DNA of 64,000 bases from Escallonia rubra (GCA_033065855.1 JAVXUO010000243.1:248001-312000); one strand, 5' to 3'. Counted from the stretch's first letter, positions 1 through 11,061 are shown. Made by a program: numbers and translations. Notes: generated by a model from the letters alone, not told the origin.

Positions 1-330
1 AAGGATGTGGAGAAGCCTCGCCATTTCAAGCAAAGCCGGTCCTCTTATGGTGGATGGAATGGCGATTTTCAGCAACAGCAGCAGCAACACCACCAGGTCC
101 ATCAACACCAACAGTACCAACAGCATCATGAGAGGCACTTCTCATCAGGCCCTCAGACGTACTATGAACCAAACGGCGAGACAAATGAGATTGTCTTCGG
201 GGCAGTTCAGGAGCAGGATGGACGGCGTGAAGCTATGGTGATAAAGGCCGTTGATTATGGGAATCCCATCTACAATAATCATAACGTTCGATCAAGATAC
301 AATTATACGGGTTACGCATATGGCTGCTAA
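1..330 (+). CDS. C-terminal end of an unrecognised Gln/His-rich protein (partial)
   Basis: The frame is open from the first base of the window and ends at a TAA at 328-330, so only the last 109 residues are present. The segment starts with a basic stretch, then has a low-complexity tract of Gln and His (about residues 26-46), followed by an ordered-looking stretch (NEIVFGAVQEQDGRREAMV) and a Tyr/Asn/Gly-rich tail ending in YGC. The 26-46 tract is encoded by CAG/CAC/CAA runs. I do not recognise the family. Its coding nature rests on the long open frame reaching the window edge and on non-repetitive composition after the Gln tract. The bases after 330 look like AT-rich 3' UTR. It could be the last exon of a larger gene whose start is outside the window. 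Confidence 0.6.
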   Translation, partial: KDVEKPRHFKQSRSSYGGWNGDFQQQQQQHHQVHQHQQYQQHHERHFSSGPQTYYEPNGETNEIVFGAVQEQDGRREAMVIKAVDYGNPIYNNHNVRSRYNYTGYAYGC

Positions 331-1230
331 TCACCCCTAACTTCACGTAATCAAAGCAGGGAGTATGTAGGAAATATGACTTCAAAATGTGGATGTAGTA
401 CTAGTAGCAATATATAGCAATGTTTTCTCTCGTCCTTCCTTTCCTTAGCTTCTAAAATTTTCTCAACGGATGAATTCCAAAGTACAAACAGGATCACTTT
501 TCCTTTATTTACTCCCAAATATGATAATTCAAACAGGCCAAAACAACTGCGTAACATAGTGGTTAGAATGATTTAAGAACAGCAGCCAGTTATATTGTGC
601 AGGCTACAGAGCCAGCCTGCGTGCAGATGCGTATTCTCGTTATTCTTACAACCGTAGGCGCATGCTCTCATGCATCTTATCCCTGCTCATAAACATCAAA
701 AGAGATGAACTCTTGTGTGTAGAGGAGGACCACTGGATCTTGTCCCGAAGATGGTCCTGAAATTTGCGTGTGGCACTGTTATCAAGGGTGGCAGAATGCT
801 CGACCTTACCCCCTCGGGTAAAGAGATCTTTTGATCCCAAGATTGAGAAAAAAGAAAACACAGAAACTTGAAGAAGAGCATGCTAGAAAAAGTTGAGCCA
901 AAAGCAAATGGGAAAATGAGCTCCTCGAACATGTGACAAACGTACGCGACCCAGTGTGTTTTTCTTTTTCATGCGTCCGAACACTGAATCCAACCGCCCA
1001 TGACTTTGTAAAAATTCAAACTCGTAACTAGCAAGTTGTCAATTTTTTGGTACATTTGACTTGCATAAAAATGAGATATCATTTTGAAGTGGCACGTATT
1101 GCTCCGTATGCATTGTCACCAAAATTCAACTTCTCTCTTGTGCCATTTACAAAGATATGAATAAAAATGATTTCTAAACGAACCATGCCAACGACGTCTC
1201 TTTCTCAAGCCAGTATTCAAGAGGAAAGAA
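331..1230. other. 3' UTR and intergenic spacer
   Basis: No convincing open frame in either strand. The first few hundred bases are probably the 3' UTR of the preceding gene; the rest is unremarkable AT-rich spacer up to the first transposon. Confidence 0.4.
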
Positions 1231-1238
1231 TTCAAGAG

Positions 1239-1777
1239 CATAATTGTCAATACCGGTCGGTACGTACCGTTTTTGCCTGCTACTGGTACGGTACCTCTTA
1301 CATTTTGTACTGGCCAAAATATCGCTCTGTACCGGTCGAGGGTCTAGATCCAACTCTCCTGTAATGGAGGGTTTTGAGACCTCCATCACGATGTCGAATG
1401 AAACTATCCATGGAATCGTGCGTGATTTGGCGCCTCAGCGTCTATGCTTCTCCAGGGCCTTCTTACATAAGAACTTGCGAATGAGATCATTGAAAAGAGG
1501 GACAATCCTAAAATAGGTAATTCAATTGAATAAGCTACTTAGTTTATTTAAAAATTAACGTAATTCAAGCTCTATAGGACAAATAGTTTATTTTAGAGGA
1601 GCTGTTAGTAATATATATATATATATACATATTGTTAGTTAGTTAGTCAACGAGTGAATATTACAAATGTATGTTATTGATGAAAATTTTGAGACGGTAC
1701 CGAGACGATACCGGCACCGATACGTACTATTTTATGGAAGAAACGATACGCACTCCGGTACGGTATTCATAATTATG
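1239..1777. mobile_element. non-autonomous hAT-like element with perfect 8-bp TSD
   Basis: The 539-bp element is flanked by identical 8-bp copies of TTCAAGAG (1231-1238 and 1778-1785). Its ends are imperfect inverted repeats: the left begins CATAATTGTCAATACCGG and the reverse complement of the right end begins CATAATTATGAATACCG. Both subterminal parts are rich in the words GGTACG and CCGGT, a pattern seen in many hAT elements, where such words bind transposase. No transposase reading frame is visible, so it would depend on an autonomous relative. An 8-bp TSD is typical of hAT; the family name is inferred from that and not from protein. Confidence 0.75.
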
Positions 1778-1785
1778 TTCAAGAG

Positions 1786-3128
1786 GAAAGAAGTAGATTC
1801 AATGGTTATAGTTTATAGTCTATAGTCTATACTTGTTGTCATTGTTCTAGATATTAGACAGGTTTTATCGTTGTTGGATGCAAGCTCCAACAACACCGTT
1901 TGAGATCTAGAGTGGGAATCTGTGTCATGAAGCTTTTACGAGTACGAGGTTTTTTCTTATGATTCAATGAATTATTTTGCATCACAAGCACCAGCAGTTT
2001 TGAAGGCTGAGAATTGGGTGAAGCATCATAAACTCTTACATATCATAATAAGCAACAATTCAAAATGCTTGCTTGATCAGACCATAGAGCTGGAGATAAG
2101 TAGTGCAACAGGTAGCCATATCCTATATCATATTTGTTACGTTAGTATTATTTCTCATTCATACATGATTGTCTTTGCAACCAAGAGAAAATTGATTGAA
2201 GCATACTTTTGCTTGGAAAGCAAGAATAGTGTTGTGTATGGACCAGACTCTTCCTAAGTTAGATATTTGTAGATTCAACTCTGCTGATGTACGCAGTTTT
2301 CTCGCTTTACTACTAAGATGTTTACATAATTTGTCACACTGCCAAAGAAGCGGGATGGCTTTATAAAAATTTTAATAACTGATATGTTTCTACTACTAAC
2401 CAGAAAAAAAAAACATTGTATCTCCTAAATATATTGTGAAGAACTCAGATTAATTTTGCATAAAAAGTATAAATAGCCTCCTTGGAACTACTTGCATTAA
2501 TTTCTTTATTTGAAAAATTCTCTAGTTATTTTATCAAATATATAAACTAGTGCAAGTGCGGCTAATTCATGCTGAGATTTTCTTACCTTCGTCACAAAAG
2601 ACTTGAGGACCAATACCCACCTTCATCTTGAATTTTCTTTATTTTTTTTTTCTTATGATTTTGACGACAAGGAGTATCATCAAAGCAGCTTACACGTGAA
2701 CCGAGACTAAGTTTCTTGAGCGATCTTAAAAGCACCCCTCACATTCGAAATAGAAACCTTAAATAATTATTTGTCTGAAAGTCTGGACTCGAGGATAATT
2801 TGTGCAGCCCAAAGAAACAGCCCATGAAATTGAGTGTCGCGCCAAAATTTCGGCCTCTTCTCATAATTCTGGCCCAGAGATATAAATACTAAAGGAAGTA
2901 CTCAACTCTTACTCAACTCAACTGTAGTGTACATCACACATGAAATGCCCTACAATTGCATGTCACAGATCAACAACAAAAGAATGAAATTATGAGCCCA
3001 AAGGACGGTGGCCACCTTTATCAAAATTCTAATTCCAAAAGCCGAAAGAGAAAAGATGAACAAAAGGAATAAAATATTCTTTGACCGCTCGAAGTTGAAA
3101 CATTTCCATTGGAATGGACGCAATGGGG
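1786..3128. other. intergenic spacer without recognised gene
   Basis: AT-rich spacer. Short open frames (for example 1967-2257) show no recognisable protein features. The right part is downstream of the minus-strand peptide gene and probably includes its 3' UTR. Confidence 0.4.
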
Positions 3129-3380
3129 TCAATTATGGCCACCATTGGTAAACGAATGTCCTTCCCCGGGGCTCGGGCCGGAGTTCTTGATACCCCGGAG
3201 AGCAAGAACATCGTCGTACTGACGACGATGCGGCTTCCCTCCTCGGCTATGGCGTCTCTTCATCTCGACGCGGTGGTGATGCCTCGGACCACCGATGGGG
3301 CGGGCTTCGGTGGCCGTGAGGAGCAAGGCCAAGCTCAAAAAGACAACAAGGCAGAAAAGATAGTTAGGTCGTCTGGCCAT
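3129..3380 (-). CDS. small secreted peptide precursor, PIP/PIPL type
   Basis: The 83-residue precursor has the layout of a plant secreted peptide hormone. Residues 1-26 form a signal peptide (basic start, Leu/Val-rich core, cleavage probably after TATEA). A His/Arg-rich variable middle follows. Near the C-terminus (residues 67-75) lies SGPSPGEGH, then eight more residues, SFTNGGHN. The SGPS core followed by GxGH is the signature of PAMP-induced peptides (PIP and PIP-like), which are cut from the precursor, secreted to the apoplast and perceived by receptor kinases in immunity and root growth; CEP peptides share the G-x-G-H end. The open frame extends upstream to 3566, but the Met at 3380 is chosen because a signal peptide starts directly there and a TATA box lies about 110 bp upstream. 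The gene has no intron. The tail after GxGH is unusual for the family. Family assignment is by motif only. Confidence 0.72.
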   Translation of the reverse strand: MARRPNYLFCLVVFLSLALLLTATEARPIGGPRHHHRVEMKRRHSRGGKPHRRQYDDVLALRGIKNSGPSPGEGHSFTNGGHN

Positions 3381-3490
3381 GATAATGTACTTGTTACTTG
3401 TATAACTTTGTGTTGCCTTAAACCTTGTTTTGCATGAAAATGGTGTATAGCTAGTAAAGGGAGAGATACATTGTCGCAGAGATATTGTCC

Positions 3491-3500
3491 GGTATTTATA
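3491..3500 (-). promoter_or_regulatory. TATA box of the PIP-like gene
   Basis: On the minus strand the sequence reads TATAAATACC. It sits about 110 bp upstream of the chosen start codon, so transcription would begin near 3465 and leave a leader of about 85 bases. It also lies inside the longer upstream open frame, which supports the internal Met as the true start. Confidence 0.6.
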
Positions 3501-4464
3501 GCCAAAGATGGTAAGCTTAATCCTTTGACTAGCTAGGGAAAGGATTGAAGTGACCCGTTCAAACACGTCTAGGAACAGAGTGCCTATGTCAGGATTTAGG
3601 AAGCATCGACGGAAAATTCATTTTAGAACGTTGAATTTTGAATATGTTGGCATTGAAACTTGAGGAGCACTTCTGACTCAAATAGGAAAATTCATGAGGA
3701 GAGCTGTTCATTTGAAACTTGGTTTCATTTGACCATGTCTGATTTTTATTAAGCAAGTGAAAAGTTTCTGTTCTCCCTTTTCTCCATTTATTTGGTCCAT
3801 GGTGGCAGCTTGAGTATGGAGTATACCGTAGGCCTGAAGTCGCTCTCAAGTCTTTTTGTTATAATGCTTAGAGACTTTTGCAAGTTGAAATACACGACGC
3901 CTTCATTATTCTATATATTCTACATATATATTAACGTTGCGGTGATAATAATCTTGTAGACGTGGTTTCGTACTTTTCAAACTCGTGAAAGTTGGCTCAG
4001 AGTACGAGTCAATCAAATCTGGACTGTCGTCTAGCCCGCGGATCACACGCGCCAAAATTTTTCCAGCAAATTATGTATGCTATCAACGACGAATATTTTT
4101 TTTTTTTGATAATTCAATAGTGGGTAACCCTAAAAACAGAGCTAGTGTGGGTAATTTTCTATCAGTTAGAATGTCATATAAAAAGGCTGCTCGGGCTTTG
4201 AATTTTTGTTCCTTAATCTAAAGTCTAAACTCAACTTCAGTAATGAAGAGCCCAAAAGAGTCCAATCCCAAAAAAAGGCCTTAAGAAACCCATATAGAGA
4301 GCTCTTATTGGTAACCTTTTAAACGAATAGGCCCCATAACATCGTTCGTTGGCATTCTGGACTCTTCTTCTTGGGTTGAACGATATTGGGATTCTCTAAT
4401 GTAACCCAAGCTAAAGTGTCACATTATTGTCCGCTTAAAGGCTCATCAGTTAACTTTAATATTA
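3501..4464. other. promoter region and spacer
   Basis: Upstream region of the minus-strand peptide gene, then AT-rich spacer. No supported gene. Confidence 0.4.
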
Positions 4465-4708
4465 GAATAAACTTTGGCTGCTACCCCGATTGTAGGAATC
4501 TTCCTTCAATCTCACATATAGTGACAATTAATAGTTACTAAATGTCTTTAGTGACTTTTCTGTTAACACTTTCAGTGATAACTCTTAACGGCATTTTTTT
4601 AGCATCACTAAATAAAAGTCACTAAAAAGATTTGACAACCATTAATTGTCGCTATATGGGGGGTAGGAGGAAGATTCCTTCAACCCGAGTAGCAGCCAAA
4701 AATTTTCC
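4465..4708. mobile_element. 244-bp Mutator-type MITE with perfect 9-bp TSD
   Basis: Identical 9-bp copies of TTAATATTA flank the element (4456-4464 and 4709-4717). The terminal inverted repeats run about 45 bp with mismatches; the best-matching core is TTTGGCTGCTAC followed by AGGAATCTTCC on the left and its inverse on the right. A 9-bp duplication is the mark of Mutator-like elements. The interior is AT-rich, partly self-complementary around the word AGTGAC, and has no coding capacity. Confidence 0.78.
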
Positions 4709-4717
4709 TTAATATTA

Positions 4718-5594
4718 TATTAGGAGTTAGCACTTGGGACCAATAAAATTATGGTCCGGCAGGTATGATTTTGGGTCCTTCAAAAGAGTTCTTTTAACAC
4801 ATAAATTCCTGGAAGATAAAGGGATACGGTTGGCATATTGAGTTGAAAATATTTGGTGATTTGAAGCTAATGCCCTGACCATCTACAACCGTTAGGTATA
4901 ATTTTAAATAATCTCAACCTTTCCTAATCTCTCATCCTATCACATAAGCTCCGATTAATCTAACGATTCTAAATAATCAGGACCAACGTCTCACGAGATG
5001 CTAGTCCCGAACATGAAAACATCTCGATAGGTGCAAGTACCACGCAGCATTGACCGTTATGCTTAACAATTGATGCCAACACGTCCAATGATTACCTCAA
5101 AATAAAAATGGACCGACTTACTTAAACCTTAAACCGACGGAATACCAATACTTTAGCGCTCAAACATGCACATGCACCGTCTATTTGATTCTCCTGCACC
5201 TCCATGGAATCATTCGCATTATTGTTTCCCACACACACACACACACCCACCACCACCAAGTCCATATATTAGGTTAGTCCTATAAGGTACACGTAATGAA
5301 AGAGAGCTAACTTTGTTCCTTGCAAAGTTTGATTAATTTTCCGAGGCTAAATTTATTACCGGAGTATTAGAGCGGGGATCGATTTTGTCAAAGCAATGCA
5401 TATATCACATATTTTAATATCTGCATGCAGTTTTTAACAAAAAATATGCTTTGACATAAGAGTACTCATTCTCAATAGAAAATTTTGAAATGTCGGTTCT
5501 TGGCAAATGTTTGTAGATATTACAGGGCTCTTTTCAGTAAGCTCAAAATTTTTCACAGCATTACCTTTGTACTCGATTTACGTGTCGTATGTAC
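4718..5594. other. intergenic spacer with a short CA repeat
   Basis: No gene recognised. A short (CA)n microsatellite lies at about 5231-5246. Confidence 0.4.
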
Positions 5595-5602
5595 GCTACA
5601 AC

Positions 5603-6139
5603 TAGGACTGTAAATGAACCGAGTTGTTCATGAATTGCTTATGTTTCGTTATTCAAAGAACTCGTTCATGTTCGTTTGTATAATAGACGAATCAAACATG
5701 AACAAAATATTAGAGCTCATTTTTTAAAGGAGTCGAGCATGAACATTTCAAAGTGTTCACGAACACATTCGTGAACAGCGCGTCTGGGTAATAACTTAAT
5801 TATAATATGTTCAAAACTCAAAAGTCGTATAACTTAATTATAGTATAAATTAGTTTAAACTTAAAAGCCCTAAAATCACTTAGACAATTGGATCAAGTAA
5901 TTAAGGTGTAGTTCTAGTTTGTAGCAATTGTTTTGAACGAAAACACGAGTTTTCAAGTTCGAGTTCGGTTCATGCAAATAAACGAACGAACTCGAGCGGA
6001 ACCCGAGTTTTGTTAAACGAACCGCGAACGAGTTCAAACAAAATTTAAAAATTAAACGAACATGAACATGACCTGAAACTAAACAAACAAATTCGAACAT
6101 ACCTCTGTTCGGCTCGAACTCGATTCGTATACAACCCTA
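5603..6139. mobile_element. 537-bp hAT-like MITE, copy 1
   Basis: Flanks GCTACAAC (5595-5602) and GCTACAAA (6140-6147) match at 7 of 8 positions, as expected of an aged hAT duplication. The left end begins TAGGACTGTAAATGAA and the reverse complement of the right end begins TAGGGTTGTATACGAA. Inside, both halves are packed with the words GAACTCG, GTTCATG and CGAACAT in opposite orientations. A second copy of the same element lies at 59639-62533, broken by two later insertions. No coding capacity. Confidence 0.75.
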
Positions 6140-6147
6140 GCTACAAA

Positions 6148-6555
6148 AATAGACATTGTGAAAATTGAAATGTTATTGCATAAATAAATTTTTTTTTTCC
6201 TTATTCGAATGGATAAATGCTTTGAAATGTTAGGAATATAATTTTTGAAATATACTAACCAGATAAAATTTCCATTTCCATTTGAAAACAGATCATTCTA
6301 AATTTTATCTGGTCATAAAATTTGATTTTCGACCGTTAAGAATTCTTTAAATGGCAAAATAAATCAAAGTCCGGAGACAGGTGTACGCCAACTAAATAAT
6401 TGACTTCCCCCACAACTCCTGACGTGGCATACGCTCACCGGATCAGGATCCAGGATTTGCCCAAAACTCCGCACCCGGCAACCGGCACATCCGGTATATT
6501 GCCACCTGGCGTCCAACAAAGTTTCCGTTACTCTCCTCCCCCAAACCACCTCCGC
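6148..6555. other. upstream region of the 6720 gene
   Basis: AT-rich to about 6360, then a GC-rich promoter-like stretch leading to the gene. No separate gene seen. Confidence 0.4.
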
Positions 6556-6654
6556 TTAAATAGGAACACAAATACCAAAACACAGAGCACAGACCAGAGG
6601 CAGAGAGAGATTTAGATAGAGAAACAAAACGAGAGAGAATTAGGGTTAGGGTTT
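6556..6654 (+). promoter_or_regulatory. putative TATA-like element and telo-box in the leader
   Basis: TTAAATA at 6556-6562 is a weak TATA-like site about 160 bp before the start codon. In the presumed leader, TTAGGGTTT at 6646-6654 is the inverse of AAACCCTAA, the telo-box found near the start of many plant genes active in dividing tissue. Role inferred from position and motif only. Confidence 0.4.
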
Positions 6655-6719
6655 GCAGGGAAACTCCGTTATCTCATCTGCAAACCAGAACCCCTAATTC
6701 TCACGACCAGACAATAGCC

Positions 6720-7211
6720 ATGGTCATGGCCACGGAACCCACGCCAGAAGTGTCTCCAAAGCACGACTCGGAGTCCAACGAGGAAATGCAGGATATTGCG
6801 TTTGAAAAGCGGGGCTGTTGCTTCTGGATGCCGTGTTTCGAGTCGGAACGGTCCTCAGCCGTGAGATCGTCCTGGTGGGAGAGGATAGCGGCGGCTGAGA
6901 AGGAAGAGGGCGGAGGCGGGGGGTGCTGGTGGGGGAGGGGGTTGAAGGCCCTGAAGAAGGTCCGGGAGTGGTCGGAGCTGGTGGCGGGCCCGAAGTGGAA
7001 GACGTTCATCCGCCGGTTTAACAAGAACCGGGTCAGGCAAGGGAAGTTCCAGTACGACCCCTTGAGTTATTCCTTGAATTTCGACGAAGGGCAGAACGAC
7101 CATGTGGAGGACGAGCGTGCGTTCCGGGATTTCTCGTCGAGGTACGCGTCGGTTCCGATCTCGGCCAAGTCGTCGATGGATTTAGGCAAGGACGCACCGT
7201 CGTTCTTGTGA
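6720..7211 (+). CDS. plant-specific 163-residue protein, possibly syringolide-induced 14-1-1-like
   Basis: Intronless frame of 163 residues with strong coding character: higher GC than its surroundings and a good start context (GCCATGG). Features in order: an acidic N-terminus (residues 1-28), a Cys/Trp-rich segment (GCCFWMPCFES, about 32-42), a Trp-rich helix, a Gly run (about 63-68), a basic Trp/Lys segment (KALKKVREWSELVAGPKWKTFIRRFN split by a short turn), and the motif KFQYDPLSYSLNFDEG at about residues 108-123. The YDP-x-SY-x-LNFDEG motif is typical of small plant proteins of unknown function that respond to stress or elicitors; I recall a soybean syringolide-induced protein as a named member, but that link is from memory and uncertain. 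No signal peptide or membrane segment. The next in-frame Met (residue 3) could be used instead. Confidence 0.75.
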   Translation: MVMATEPTPEVSPKHDSESNEEMQDIAFEKRGCCFWMPCFESERSSAVRSSWWERIAAAEKEEGGGGGCWWGRGLKALKKVREWSELVAGPKWKTFIRRFNKNRVRQGKFQYDPLSYSLNFDEGQNDHVEDERAFRDFSSRYASVPISAKSSMDLGKDAPSFL

Positions 7212-8419
7212 CTTTCGCTTGTCTAGAGAGAAAGAGAGAGAGATGAAGAAAAATTTGGCCGAGTGGTTGATATGGTTGGGTGGCTGCGCCGGGGGGTGTA
7301 ACGGGCACTCTGCCGTGCGTGGCGGAGCATTTGGGAGATCAATCTGGTCGTTAATGATCGATGGCGTCAAGATGGTCGTTTGTTATGGGTTGTAGTCTTG
7401 CCTCTAAGGTTCTTTAATTCATTACATTTTTCTTAACCTTTCCTTTTTGGTGTGAATCATTTTTCTTTTTTGGTAAAGGGTGTCTTGGCATGAGAAATTT
7501 GTGCATAATGTTATTTTGTTAAGAGCTCTTCAAAGGGTGTGGCCAACTTACATCCTGATTGTAAATTATTCTGAGCGTTAGCCATCGAAGCACCCAATTC
7601 GACCATTTTTTATTTATCACAAATTTATTAATCTAATCCTTAGGGAGAAAGAGTGTGTGAAAACAAATTGCGTAAGCAAGCGTGGGATGAAACTTTCTTG
7701 ACCGTTAGAAGATCTTAAATTTTAATTGATCTCCTCAAATCATAACGCTGCTTCTATTACGTTATGTCTATCACCTTTACTATTATTATAACACACACAC
7801 ACATATATATGTTTCTCACATCACATGTGCTTGGACTAAGGAAAAGATTTCCACGTAGTCACTCACCAAACGAATTACAGCCCAGATCTCTACTGTGGCT
7901 TGAGGTTTGGTGTCAGCCCACTAAAATCACTTTCTCCTCTCTCAACTGCAATCCAAAGCCCAAGTCACTCCCTTTTTCCATTGGACTACTAGCACGACGT
8001 AGAATTTCTTTTTCTAAAAATTTTAAAATAGTTAATAATATGATCCGTCTGATAACAAAAAATTCGTGCGCTTTAAGGTCTTTCGTCAGTCAGTTCACCC
8101 AACTCTCGGAGTTGACGTGGAATCTTTTGAGCTTTCTTGTCCACTGGCTTCCCAATTGTGATGAGTGCTTTTCTGCTTTCTTCCTCTCGTTATGCCATCC
8201 CCAATCAATACTGTTAGTTCTGCTCCTGAGACGGAGAAACACGCGTACATCCGCCTGAGATGGAGCACACTACTTTTGTAAAAGGTCTATCCCTATTATA
8301 CTTTGGTGACCAAAGATCAAGTGGGCGCCGGATAAAGTGGTCAGCTTGATTGCATTCATTAAGTATGTTTGGTCAACTCTGGCATATATTCTTGATATAA
8401 AAACAAAGGGAATCAACCC
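7212..8419. other. 3' UTR and intergenic spacer
   Basis: Immediate 3' UTR of the preceding gene, then AT-rich spacer with a short CA/TA run near 7793-7808. The 164-residue open frame at 7764-8258 shows no recognisable domain and begins in the microsatellite; not called. Confidence 0.4.
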
Positions 8420-8427
8420 TTTACAAG

Positions 8428-9852
8428 TAGAGATGTCAAAGGGCCGGGCTTGGGCCGGCCCAGCCCAAGCCCATCGGGCCTGCAAACGGGCCGGGCCGGG
8501 GCCGGGCCAAGTGAGGGGGAAAACGGGCCGGGCCGGGCCGGGCCTGGCGAAGGGAATCCTAGGCCTGGTCCAGGCCCAGGCCCTAAGCCCAATATTTAGG
8601 GCCGGGCTTGGGCCGGGCCCGGGCCCTTTTTTTTTTCTTCATGTTATTCAATTTTAACACATAACAATTTATATATTTTACTTGGATTATGAGATGTTTC
8701 TCAAACTAAAGAAGACAAATGCACGTTCTCAGATTTTTATGTGATGATAGCATCCTCATAAAACAATCTATAACTACTGCAGCCACTGATGAAAGTAGAC
8801 AGAAACCACCCTGATGAATGAAGGAAAAACTCTTCGATAAGGATCTTGACATGGCTTGAGATGGTATGATTTTGATCATATCCAAGTTGGACCTTCAGAA
8901 GCCACAGTGATAAAAGAAAAAGAAAAATGAGCCGAGTTGATTTGTTAAGATGAGGTAGAGGCAGACCAGGAATAAAATGGGGAGTGGTGAGAGAAGAATA
9001 AATTGCAACGAAGTTGTCAAGCATTCATGTAGGCGAGCACCGTACAAAACAGACATAACTCCAGTAGTTTCAAGGTTTATTTCCTAAGTTGCATATCTGG
9101 ATTACTTTGCAATTTTTCTAACCTATATGACAATACTGTTGTGAAATACATTTTTGGAAACTTAAAGGAAGAGAAGAATGATCACTAATGGTTAGCTCTC
9201 CTCCCTATTGAGCCACAACAGTGCATCAGCCTCATACCTGAACTTTATTCGTGAGTGCTATGGAAATAGTAAGACAGCGAGCATGGTGCTAAGGATCCTA
9301 AAACAAAGTCCCACAGCACTGATGCTGATGGTGCTTCGACTTGAAGTTCATAGGTGCCTTGAGACAGGAAAAGGTAAAAACTATCAATGAGGACGTCATG
9401 AAATTGTGAGATGATTGTACCCTACTAAAAGAAATGAATATCCTCCCTTTCCACCACATGCTGATTTGTGGTAACATAACTGCATTTTACAACTTGCATT
9501 ATCCTTTCTTTAGAAAATGAAAGAAAGGATCACCATCTCACAATTTTGGGGGGGTAAAAGTGGAATTTTGGAAAAGGGGTGGAAGAAAGGGGGGGAAAAG
9601 CTAGATTTTCAAAAAAAAGTGGGGCCAAAAAAGGGCCAAAACCGGGCCAAATCCGGGCCACCCGGGCCGGGCCAAATCCGGGCCAAATCGGGCCGGGCCG
9701 GGCCGGGCCATTTTCGCTCCATTTCGCGGCCTGGTCCAGGCCCAGGCCCTAGGCCCCCTTTTTTCGGGCTTGCACTGTTCACCTTCAGGGCCGGGCCAGC
9801 CCGGGCCAAAACGGGCCGGCCCGCGGGCCGCCCGGCCCAAATGACATCTCTA
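8428..9852. mobile_element. 1,425-bp non-autonomous hAT element with GGGCC-rich ends
   Basis: The termini are perfect inverted repeats over TAGAGATGTCA (left) and TGACATCTCTA (right). They are followed inward by long tracts of GGGCC, GGGCCGGGCC and GCCCAAGCCC on both sides (about 8440-8630 and 9615-9840). Flanking bases TTTACAAG (8420-8427) and GTTACAAG (9853-9860) match at 7 of 8, the TSD size of hAT elements. The middle (about 8640-9510) is ordinary AT-rich DNA with no transposase frame. The open frames at both ends (8337-8657, 9517-9864 and antisense) only reflect the GC repeats. Confidence 0.8.
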
Positions 9853-9860
9853 GTTACAAG

Positions 9861-11053
9861 GTAGGGAATATTTTTCACAAAAAATAAATAAATAAAGTGG
9901 CTTCTTCCAAAATGGTGCCATTCAATCTGTTTTTCATCAAACAACAAGATAATCGTTTCCTATTTAACCTAATCGACGTTGTTAGGAAGAACACTCGAGA
10001 GACCCAAATAGTAAACTCATATGCCATGCATTTCTTTTGACAAAGGACATACCTTCTTTGCCAATTATAACATCTCCCTCGTGTCGATCATCATTTGGAA
10101 TAGGAATTTTTTGACGATAATGCTAAGCAAACAAGTTGCTTAGACAACTCTAGTTACATATATTGTTCAAGTAGGAACCAAACGTTACCCTTCTCATTTC
10201 AATTAGTCGGATAGTAAAGAAGAAGAAGAAGAAGAAACTATCCCCCCCCCCCCCCCCCCAGGCGGGGCCCGACGACCAAAAGGGGCTGCTTCTTTGTGGG
10301 CGGGTTGTAAATGTCATTAGCCGAGGGTCAGGTTGTAAAGAAGACACTTGACTTGAGGGGGGAAATCAGAATACTTGAGGAGGACTCAAACAGTAATAGG
10401 CCTACAAACAATATTAAAGCACGCGCTTCCGGCGGGGGTGACAAACGATCAGAGGAAGAGACAAACATTGTAGCTAAGCTCATACATGTAATCATTTTGA
10501 GGTTGGTTCAGTAGTCGGTTTGGGGTGTGATGTAGAGGGTAAGTAGACCCGCCTTTAACCGCTATTTTTGGTGGAGCCCACTGACCGTGTACTGCACTTT
10601 GGGCATTCATGTACAAAACCATATCATTTTTTAAGATAAGAAAGATGTAGACATACTTGCATATGTTCTTGAATATATACTTTCATCATCATGGTGGAGT
10701 TGGTAAAGTTCCTAAATTTGTCTTGCCCGCAGAGTCGATCATATATGGTCCCAAACATATGTGCCATGTTCGACGAGAGCTCACGCTAGAGTAAAATTAT
10801 AAATAAGCTAAAAATAATCATGTCTGCTATTTAACCAAGCATATAAGGAACAAATAAGATATTCGGCGGACCAGATTTTATTGGTATGTGAAGGGACGAT
10901 AGAGGAGAAAGGGGGGGTTGGTTGGTTACTTTTGTCTAGGCACTTCGGGATAAAAAAAAAAAACAATGGGCGAAGGGAGAAGGGAGAAGAAGAGCATCAC
11001 AACAACCACCACTGATATAGCACCCTACACCATCATCAACCTTCTTCGCCAAC
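9861..11053. other. intergenic spacer
   Basis: No gene recognised. A GAA repeat (about 10217-10237) is followed by a run of about 18 C (10242-10259), a probable length-variable site. Confidence 0.4.
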
Positions 11054-11061
11054 TTTTTTTC

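Noticed and set aside
6701..7308. Minus-strand frames of 82-107 codons
   Set aside because: Antisense shadows of the GC-rich gene at 6720-7211.
8337..9947. Several overlapping open frames on both strands with Gly/Ala/Pro/Arg-rich proteins
   Set aside because: They are produced by the GGGCC repeats at the ends of the hAT element; all frames are open there and none has a domain.
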